27,062 nucleotides of DNA from positions 2,108 to 29,169 of the forward strand of contig DPXQ01000051.1 of the NCBI GenBank assembly GCA_003527225.1. The letters run 5' to 3'. How positions within the stretch are numbered: position 1 is the stretch's first letter; every line of letters begins with the position of its first letter. The DNA comes from Rhizobium sp. (GTDB lineage Bacteria; Pseudomonadota; Alphaproteobacteria; Rhizobiales; Rhizobiaceae). Made by a program: the position numbers and the translations under genes. Below the pieces are notes generated by a model, which was not told the origin of the DNA, made no database searches, and saw only the letters and a program-made list of their open reading frames with translations. Positions 22,193 to 27,062 of the stretch are shown here, piece by piece.

Positions 22193-23358
22193 GCCAACGT
22201 CTCAAAGCTCTCGCGCATCGTGTTGTTGATAATACCGATTTCGTGCAGGCCCGTGGCGATCGTCTTTTGACATGCCTCGAGATCGGCAATCAGGTCATCG
22301 AAGACGCCCTGACCTGATCTTGCACTTTCGACCTTGCCCATAACCCTGACTGCAGCGAGGGCGGATGCCAGCCGTTTCATCTCGGCAGTGACGTCGAAGA
22401 AATGCTGTATGCGACCCTCAATAACCCTCAGCATCTCCGATGCTTTCAACCGATAAAGTTCGGTTTGTCGGAGAAGCGCAGCTTGCTCACGGGCGCTTGA
22501 ACCTGAAGACTGCGACAATTCCTTTTCGAAAAGATGCGCCATTTCCTCCTGCAGCTTGGCAATGCAGGACAGGAAGAGCCCCTCGGTGACGGACGCCGAG
22601 ACCGCTTTGGCGAGGCCGTCGAGTTCGTCGAGCTTGCTTTCAATATTGCTCGAAAGCAGCCCGTAATTGGAGGAAATAACGCCAATGGCGTTTGCTTCTT
22701 GCCCCAAGCCTGTCGCCTGCATTCGCAAATTCATTGGAGCGTAGCGGAACATCCAGTTTGTTTCGGCAACACGGCTTACGGCAGACAGCAAGGAACCCGA
22801 CGCGCTCATCAATGTCTCTATACTGGTGAGGTTGGAGGAGAACGGTCGCCCCATCGCAGCATCGCGGGTCTTGATCTCATGGTTCAATGCCGTTGTCATG
22901 AAGTGTTCGTAATCTTTGAAGCCTAGGGATCGCAATTTCGCTATGAGGCCATGGGCGCTCTCGGCAGGCTTCAGGTTCTTTTCCGCCTCGTCTCTCAGCA
23001 CGTCGGAATATAGGTTCTGGGCCGCGGCGAAAAAGCCACTTCCAGGCTTCAACCGCACAGATAGATACCCGTCTTCAACCGGTGTGACGACGGCAAAAAC
23101 CCAATAGTGGCTGCCATCCTTGGAGCGATTGTTTACATATGCCCCAACTGGCCTTCCACTCCGAATCTGATCCCAAAGAACATAGAAAACAGCGCGCGGC
23201 ATGCTTGGATGGCGGATTATGTTGTGCGGTTTGTCAATCATCTCCTCCCACGTAAACTGGCTCACCCGCTGGAAAACGGCATTCCCGGCCTTGATTTTCC
23301 CCCGGGCATCCGTTCTCGAAAAAAACAGTTCGTCGATGGAGAACATCGCTTCAGACAT
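22135..23358 (-). CDS. PAS-domain protein related to Aer-type chemoreceptors, 3' end altered
   Basis: 407 aa from ATG 23358 with GAGG about 6 bases upstream. Residues about 8-100 are an Aer-like PAS domain (FSRTDARGKIKAGNAVFQRV, PHNIIRHPSMPRAVFYVLWD, RSKDGSHYWVFAVVTPV). The rest is a long helical region without membrane helices, and I do not see the highly conserved methyl-accepting hairpin tip. Natural sequence ends near MRESFETLA; the last ~20 residues (SASGRGADATRRGPPPSC) come from the istB fragment read backwards. Base composition is lower in G+C than in the operon, suggesting separate ancestry. It could sense oxygen or redox through PAS; cofactor unknown. Confidence 0.75.
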   Translation of the reverse strand: MSEAMFSIDELFFSRTDARGKIKAGNAVFQRVSQFTWEEMIDKPHNIIRHPSMPRAVFYVLWDQIRSGRPVGAYVNNRSKDGSHYWVFAVVTPVEDGYLSVRLKPGSGFFAAAQNLYSDVLRDEAEKNLKPAESAHGLIAKLRSLGFKDYEHFMTTALNHEIKTRDAAMGRPFSSNLTSIETLMSASGSLLSAVSRVAETNWMFRYAPMNLRMQATGLGQEANAIGVISSNYGLLSSNIESKLDELDGLAKAVSASVTEGLFLSCIAKLQEEMAHLFEKELSQSSGSSAREQAALLRQTELYRLKASEMLRVIEGRIQHFFDVTAEMKRLASALAAVRVMGKVESARSGQGVFDDLIADLEACQKTIATGLHEIGIINNTMRESFETLASASGRGADATRRGPPPSC

Positions 23359-23462
23359 AGGAAGCCTCGGAACTCAAAGGAAATGTCGTAGAGGAGGAAG
23401 GGAGGTAGCTTGCAAAGCAAGCCGCATAACCTATTTCTGTGGGAGCTTATTTGCGCTGGCGC

Positions 23463-23488
23463 AAAGAAAATGGGCCAGCGATTGGCCC
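23463..23488 (-). terminator. Possible terminator downstream of the truncated recombinase
   Basis: On the minus strand GGGCCA, loop ATCGC, TGGCCC is followed by ATTTTCTTT, the form of an intrinsic terminator, about 80 bases after the stop of the recombinase remnant. Two more short hairpins follow (23450-23465 with arms TTTGCG/CGCAAA, and 23408-23422 with arms GCTTGC/GCAAGC), so three lie in a row before the PAS gene. Confidence 0.4.
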
Positions 23489-23568
23489 CGAGCGTGCTGG
23501 TGTTTGATCCTGGAAAAAGCATCCTGACATGAGAAGTAAGAGGCAGGACAAGCAGTTCAAATCGCGCG

Positions 23569-23965
23569 CTAAGGTCGAACGGATAGTAAACCCTCGTCTC
23601 GAATCCGCATAATGGTCTGCCGGCTTGTCACGAATTTCCTGGCGATCGCTGAAACGCTCATCCCAGTTGCGAGATCGCCGCGTACATCCTGCTTCTGTTT
23701 ATCGCTCAGCGTCGAGGGACGGCCGAGGGCCTTGCCTTCCGACTTGGCGCGCTTGAGGCCGGATTGCGTCCGCTCGATCAGCAAATCCCTTTCGAACTGA
23801 GCGACGGCGTTGAGCACGTTCATGGTCATAGTACCGGCGGAGTTGGTGAGATCTGCCCCACCGAGCGCGAGGCAATAGACCCGCACGCACATTTCGGCCA
23901 GAGCCTTCACCGTGGTGCTGACGTCGATCGCGTCGCGACCGAGCCTGTCGAGTTTGGCCCCGTCG
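23569..23965 (-). pseudogene. Serine recombinase (resolvase/invertase), N-terminus missing
   Basis: The frame contains KLDRLGRDAIDV at its upstream edge, then GTMTMNVLNAVAQFERDLLI, ERTQSGLKRAKSEGKALGRP and a C-terminal helix-turn-helix (MSVSAIARKFVTSRQTIMRI). These are the second half of the resolvase catalytic domain and the DNA-binding domain. The first 60-odd residues, including the catalytic serine in the Y.R.ST motif, are absent; sequence similarity ends near 23965. An internal ATG at 23910 gives 113 residues without active site. Confidence 0.8.
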
Positions 23966-24011
23966 GCTCGAAGCTGGGATTTTGGCCAAGTTGAAGAACG
24001 ATTGGTGAACG

Positions 24012-24437
24012 TCAGGGTTTGGCCTGAGCTTTGAGCAGCATGGCCACATTGTCGGCGGTGAACTTGAAGCCGCGGCGATCGGGAATACGCTCTACGGAGA
24101 TAGGGTATTTGGGTCGTCGCGGATCAATGCCGGTGATGCGGAAGCGCTCACCGCCAGCTATAAACTCGCGTTCGAAGTCAGCAGCCTCCAGGCCGTACTG
24201 TTCGGCCAGCACGGCGAACATCTCCTTCTCCAGATTGAGGGGCTTACCATCTGGCGCGGGAATGCTGATGCGGAATGCAGGTTCGAACGAGAAGCCAGGC
24301 TCCAGGCCGCGCCACCCGGCGCTTTCGATGACCAGGCCGTGATCTGAAGCGATCTGCCTGCAAGCCTCAAGCATGCGTGCCTGGATTTGCTCGCAGGTGG
24401 CGGACGTCAAACGGGTGATGCGGTTGGCCTTGCTCAT
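24012..24437 (-). CDS. Conserved hypothetical protein coupled to the serine recombinase
   Basis: 141 aa. Its ATG (24437-24435) overlaps the stop of the upstream recombinase gene by 4 bases (ATGA), so the two form a translational unit. No named domain recognised. The protein looks soluble, with an N-terminal helix (SATCEQIQARMLEACRQIAS) and a beta-rich middle (FSFEPAFRISIPAPDGKPL; GGERFRITGIDPRRPKYPIS). A link to recombination or to the mobile element is suggested only by position. Confidence 0.65.
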   Translation of the reverse strand: MSKANRITRLTSATCEQIQARMLEACRQIASDHGLVIESAGWRGLEPGFSFEPAFRISIPAPDGKPLNLEKEMFAVLAEQYGLEAADFEREFIAGGERFRITGIDPRRPKYPISVERIPDRRGFKFTADNVAMLLKAQAKP

Positions 24438-24985
24438 TCGGAAACACCTTTGCGGACCTGATAGACCGTGCCGCGCGATATGCCGAGATCGCGAGCGATC
24501 TTGCTGGGGCCGTGGCCCTGTTGCAGCCGAAGCAGGATTTCTGCGCGGTCAATCTTCGGTGGGCGGCCTTTGTAGATGCCACGTTTCCTGGCAGCGGCGA
24601 TACCCTCAGCCTGCCGCTCGCGCCGCAGGTTGGTTTCGAACTCCGCGAAGACGCCGAGCATGTCGAAGAACGCCTTCCCGGCGGCTGTGGAGGTATCGAC
24701 GGGCTGCTCGGTGGCAACCAGATGCGCGCCCTTGGCCTTGAGGCGGTCGACTATCACCTGAAGATCGCGCAGAGATCTGGCCAGCCGGTCGATGCGGGTG
24801 ATGACAAGGGTTTCGCCGGCATGGATGAAGTCGAGAATGGTCATCAGTTGCGGCCGACCTTCGAGCGATGCGCCACTTCTCTGCTCCTCGCGGATGACCT
24901 CGCAGCCGGCGTTCCTGAGCGCGGCGATTTGCGCGGCAAGGTTCTGGTCTGTGGTCGATGTACGGGCATATCCAATACGAGCCAT
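24434..24985 (-). CDS. Serine recombinase, resolvase/invertase family
   Basis: 183 aa, complete. Motifs in order: IGYARTST with catalytic Ser10, ITRIDRLARSLRDLQ with conserved arginines, GKAFFDMLGVFAEFETNLRR and ERQAEGIAAARKRGIYKGRP leading into the E-helix, then a C-terminal helix-turn-helix (GPSKIARDLGISRGTVYQVR). It resembles the TnpR resolvases of Tn3-type transposons. No tnpA is in the window. Dyads in the 25004-25195 region upstream of its start could be its recombination sites. AGGA is close to the ATG (1 base), so translation initiation may be unusual or leaderless. Confidence 0.9.
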   Translation of the reverse strand: MARIGYARTSTTDQNLAAQIAALRNAGCEVIREEQRSGASLEGRPQLMTILDFIHAGETLVITRIDRLARSLRDLQVIVDRLKAKGAHLVATEQPVDTSTAAGKAFFDMLGVFAEFETNLRRERQAEGIAAARKRGIYKGRPPKIDRAEILLRLQQGHGPSKIARDLGISRGTVYQVRKGVSE

Positions 24986-25142
24986 GTCCTATACCATGCA
25001 AACTGTTCAATTTGGGTGTGCCATCTTGTCGATTTGTTCAATATCTCAGTCGGGACCCAAAATAAACAGGATTCCACAGCCTCGAACTGTTCATTGACGA
25101 CGTTCACTACGGGTATACCCAAAAAATCCCCCAGGAACATGC

Positions 25143-25195
25143 TGTCGCAAAAGTCCCTCTCTGCGGCCGGACTTTTGCGCCTGATATTTGCGACA
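25143..25195. repeat. Res-like inverted repeat (TGTCGCAAA ... TTTGCGACA)
   Basis: TGTCGCAAA at 25143-25151 is repeated in inverse as TTTGCGACA at 25187-25195. Nested within, CGCAAAAGTCC (25146-25156) and GGACTTTTGCG (25169-25179) form a perfect 11-bp hairpin with a 12-base loop. Resolvase sites of the Tn3/gamma-delta type use inverted TGTC-N-NATA half-sites, so this is a candidate binding site for the recombinase gene about 160 bp away. Confidence 0.45.
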
Positions 25196-25292
25196 CGGCC
25201 AGTAGCGCCCGAAGTCGGGCGAGCGGTTTGACGGGATGGAGTTGCGGGCTTTGCCATGATGGTTTCCTTTTCCGTTTGCCGAAGCGGTTCCG

Positions 25293-25542
25293 GCCCCTTG
25301 GCCGTTCTGTCCTTCGGTGCGGTCAGAAGGAACCGGCAGCAGACGGGCGGTTCAGGGTCCGGGCAGGCCAGATCGAGCGGGGCGGCCGAGCGGTCAAGCA
25401 GGTCTCACAGACCTGCGAAACCCGATTGGCCACCTTGTCGAGAACGGCATGACCGGCCGCCCCGCGGCGCGACAGCGGCCTTGAACCGAACGGGCGCCGG
25501 TTCAGACCGCCACGAAACCGAAGGACAGACCGGCCAAGGGGC
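25293..25542. repeat. 250-bp nested palindrome
   Basis: Outer arms: bases 25293-25318 match the reverse complement of 25517-25542 at 25 of 26 positions (GCCCCTTGGCCG, then TCTGTCCTTCGGT), and similarity continues inward with GGTC.GAA..ACCGG after a 5-base offset. Middle arms: CGGGGCGGCCG at 25378-25388 and its exact complement at 25454-25464. Inner: GCAGGTCT CAC AGACCTGC at 25398-25416. The middle and inner parts are not concentric. The region could fold as a large cruciform or single-stranded hairpin. No gene is supported inside. Confidence 0.65.
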
Positions 25543-25636
25543 TCCTCTGAACCCTGGACGGACACGGAAACCGGGCAAAGCGCGAACCTGACCTCCACCC
25601 AACCGCCCAGCTCCGTGACCGCGGCCAGCGCAACAA

Positions 25637-25999
25637 TCAGGGTCTCGGATCCTCTCCGCCCGCGTAGCCGCCCTGTCGAGCGGCGCCGGACGGTGAACTC
25701 CTGGCACGCAATGACGCGATTGCCGCCTCCTGTCGCGCCAGCTTGCGCGAGAGTGCATCGGTCTCCGGCTGGTGCTCAGCGGTGATTGCCGCAAGATGGG
25801 AGCGGTAGCGGGAAAGGAAAGCCTCCGGGTCCGGCGGCCTGCCGCGACGATAGCCGGACCGACGCGACGAAAGCGACGGGATCAATGCCGTCATTTTGCG
25901 GATGATCTGACGATCGATCATGTCGAGCTGATGCCGTGTCTGGCGGCACGCCTCCTCCATGCGCCGCAATTCGGTCTGGCGGTCTCCTGAGGTCATCAT
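25637..25999 (-). CDS. Hypothetical protein of plasmid/ICE type
   Basis: About 120 aa from ATG 25999 (a start at 26020 is possible). GGGGAGGGG lies about 7 bases upstream and the start overlaps the stop of the upstream gene (ATGA). Highly charged helical N-terminal part (ELRRMEEACRQTRHQLDMID), then SSRRSGYRRGRPPDPEAFLS and a second helix. No known domain recognised. It is probably cytoplasmic, and its job is linked by coupling to the DUF7007-like gene. Confidence 0.6.
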   Translation of the reverse strand: MMTSGDRQTELRRMEEACRQTRHQLDMIDRQIIRKMTALIPSLSSRRSGYRRGRPPDPEAFLSRYRSHLAAITAEHQPETDALSRKLARQEAAIASLRARSSPSGAARQGGYAGGEDPRP

Positions 26000-26631
26000 G
26001 CCGCACCCCTCCCCGTCCACGACACGAAGCTCGACGGGCCGTCATAAGCAACATGACGAGCCTCATCGATGACGAAGCCAAATCGGCCGACCTCGTATTC
26101 CACCGACGGCAGCAGAAAGCGCTGCTCCTCGATCTGAGGATCGCGCTTGCCGCCACGCGTGGCGATAACCTCCGTAATGCCGGAATGATGATCCGACCGG
26201 ATGGCTGATATGACGACCCAGTCACCGGCATGCTTTGCCTCGAAGTCGCGACGGTCCTTCACATGGGATTCTCCGGCAGCCAGGATCGTGCCAAAAATCT
26301 TCTCCCAGGCATCGGGCCACCAATCCTTGATGGACCGTTCCGCGCATTGCCGCTCAAGCGCGGTAAACAGATGGGGATAGGTGATCGCAACGATCGCCCA
26401 GGCAGAGTCTTCTTCATAGAACCCGTCTTTCGACCGCAGCAGCGGGTGAACATCGCGATTGCGTGTCGCCGAGAGCTCGAAGCCGCCATGACTTGATGTC
26501 GTGTGGAACGCGATACCCTCTGCGTAGACGGTCGTTCGCTGTGACACTCCCCACGGTGTATGGACGCGGGCAACGATTTCTCGGCGGCCGAGTGCCTGTC
26601 GTTCCCGCTGGTGTTCGGCATTCTCGATCAT
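25996..26631 (-). CDS. DUF7007-like conserved plasmid protein
   Basis: 211 aa with GGGAG about 8 bases before the ATG. The text HTPWGVSQRTTVYAEGIAFH, SHGGFELS, FYEEDSAWAIVA, DWWPDAWEKIFG and HAGDWVVISAIRSDHHSG follows a protein common on rhizobial plasmids and integrative elements, which I recall as the DUF7007 family. Function unknown. No membrane segment. It is usually found near ParB-like and conjugation genes, which fits the gene at the right edge. Confidence 0.75.
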   Translation of the reverse strand: MIENAEHQRERQALGRREIVARVHTPWGVSQRTTVYAEGIAFHTTSSHGGFELSATRNRDVHPLLRSKDGFYEEDSAWAIVAITYPHLFTALERQCAERSIKDWWPDAWEKIFGTILAAGESHVKDRRDFEAKHAGDWVVISAIRSDHHSGITEVIATRGGKRDPQIEEQRFLLPSVEYEVGRFGFVIDEARHVAYDGPSSFVSWTGRGAA

Positions 26632-26671
26632 GCAATTTCTCCCGAGGTTTTGAGGGGTGTTGAAACGAAAT

Positions 26672-26698
26672 CGCCGCCGATGGAGATCACTGGCGGCG
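26672..26698 (-). terminator. Weak hairpin between the edge gene and the DUF7007-like gene
   Basis: Arms CGCCGCC and GGCGGCG (26672-26678, 26692-26698) with a 13-base loop. On the minus strand it is followed by ATTTCGTTTC, a poor T-run. It could attenuate transcription from the edge gene into the DUF7007-like gene. Confidence 0.25.
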
Positions 26699-26730
26699 GA
26701 ACATCATTCGGAAGGGAAAAGGGAGTGCAG

Positions 26731-27062
26731 CTATTCTGCCGCGATGCCGTAGGCGTGCTGCTCCTCGTCAGGCTCGGCCGCGTCCGGAGCATTCTCGATG
26801 GTCTCGGGCAGATCGGGAGCGTCGCCTTCATCGGCCGTGGTTTCCCCAGCCGGATTGCCTTCGTCTGTATCTGCCTCCGTCTCTGCATCGGTCGCGGCGC
26901 CTTCAATGCGCTCGAACTCGGGGCCATCCTCCCTGACATCGGCCCTGGATGCCTCGTCATCGAGAGTGCCGGCTTGGCTGATCAGATCTGCGACGTCGTT
27001 CGGATCGGGGGCGAAGAGTGCCGACGCATGCACGAAATGTAAGCGGCAAGGAGACCCCATCT
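26731..27062 (-). CDS. C-terminal part of a larger plasmid protein, possibly ParB-like (runs off the window)
   Basis: About 109 residues are visible, and the frame remains open to the window edge. The ATG at 27060 is probably internal. HASALFAPDPNDVADLISQA is followed by an extremely acidic, low-complexity tail (repeated Asp/Glu with Ala and Thr) ending HAYGIAAE. This tail resembles what I recall at the end of large ParB-like proteins on rhizobial plasmids, usually next to DUF7007 genes. The ParB identity is uncertain because the nuclease/partition domain is outside the window. Confidence 0.45.
   Translation of the reverse strand, partial: MGSPCRLHFVHASALFAPDPNDVADLISQAGTLDDEASRADVREDGPEFERIEGAATDAETEADTDEGNPAGETTADEGDAPDLPETIENAPDAAEPDEEQHAYGIAAE

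Larger units (their letters stand above)
24986..25636. other. Gene-free 650-bp region with dyads and a nested palindrome
   Basis: Open frames exist on both strands but are GC-driven, lack ribosome sites or known motifs, and change frame across the inverted repeats. The region contains three TGTTCA(A/T)T boxes (25004, 25035, 25089), a strong dyad at 25143-25195, and a 250-bp nested palindrome at 25293-25542. It lies between the recombinase gene and the plasmid-type genes and so looks like a site of DNA transactions (resolution, transfer or replication). Confidence 0.55.

Noticed and set aside
24844..25257. 137-aa minus-strand open frame upstream of and overlapping the recombinase gene
   Set aside because: It runs through the res-like dyads and into the recombinase gene in another frame, without ribosome site or recognisable domain.
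25323..25794. Open frames over the nested palindrome (91 aa and 129 aa on the minus strand)
   Set aside because: They result from GC-rich inverted repeats, lack motifs, and overlap each other and the coupled hypothetical gene in other frames.
1..27062. CRISPR array, tRNA or rRNA genes
   Set aside because: No regularly spaced direct repeats and no cloverleaf-like or ribosomal RNA sequence were noticed when reading both strands; a dedicated search was not run.

Overview
The window is high-GC DNA that looks like an accessory replicon or integrative element of an alphaproteobacterium, most likely Rhizobiales (Rhizobium, Agrobacterium, Ensifer or a relative). The signs are a BlcC/AttM-type lactonase, many RbsABC-like ABC genes, dense IclR and AraC regulation, and a DUF7007-type plasmid gene set at the right end. 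No tRNA, rRNA or CRISPR array was seen.

Layout. Positions 1-1030 are a decayed edge: one small intact hypothetical gene, a truncated paralogue of it, an internal IS5-type transposase fragment, and the tail of an AraC gene. Positions 1089-4749 hold an AraC regulator, two paralogous IclR regulators and an alpha/beta hydrolase. Positions 4895-19071 form one co-directional run of twelve genes: SCP2-like protein, alpha/beta hydrolase, BlcC-like lactonase with an extra N-terminal tail, periplasmic binding protein, double-ABC ATPase with an extra C-terminal tail, two permeases, a proteorhodopsin-like protein whose retinal-binding lysine is replaced by arginine, a flotillin/SPFH protein, a small four-helix membrane protein, a sodium:solute symporter-like protein and a zinc alcohol dehydrogenase. 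Gaps are small and several starts overlap the previous stop, so this is probably a single operon. A perfect 16-bp palindrome between the second IclR gene and the operon is the likely operator. Positions 19105-22043 hold a third AraC regulator divergent from a second ABC binding protein, whose permease is cut off by an IS21 istB fragment. Positions 22190-25000 hold a PAS/chemoreceptor-like gene, a truncated serine recombinase, a hypothetical gene and an intact serine recombinase. Positions 25000-25640 have no gene but carry res-like dyads and a 250-bp nested palindrome. The right end (25637-27062) holds three plasmid/ICE-type genes on the minus strand.

How the genes may work together (inference): the binding protein, ATPase and permeases import a small compound. 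The lactonase and hydrolases open its lactone or ester bonds and the alcohol dehydrogenase oxidises the product. The SCP2-like protein, flotillin and retinal-less rhodopsin suggest a hydrophobic ligand or an organised membrane platform. IclR paralogues would sense the substrate or product. The combination of a lysine-less rhodopsin, a flotillin, an SSS-type transporter and an Rbs-type ABC importer with a lactonase is the strongest candidate here for an undescribed system. A short peptide motif shared by the lactonase N-terminus and the ATPase C-terminus also hints at a physical link between the two.
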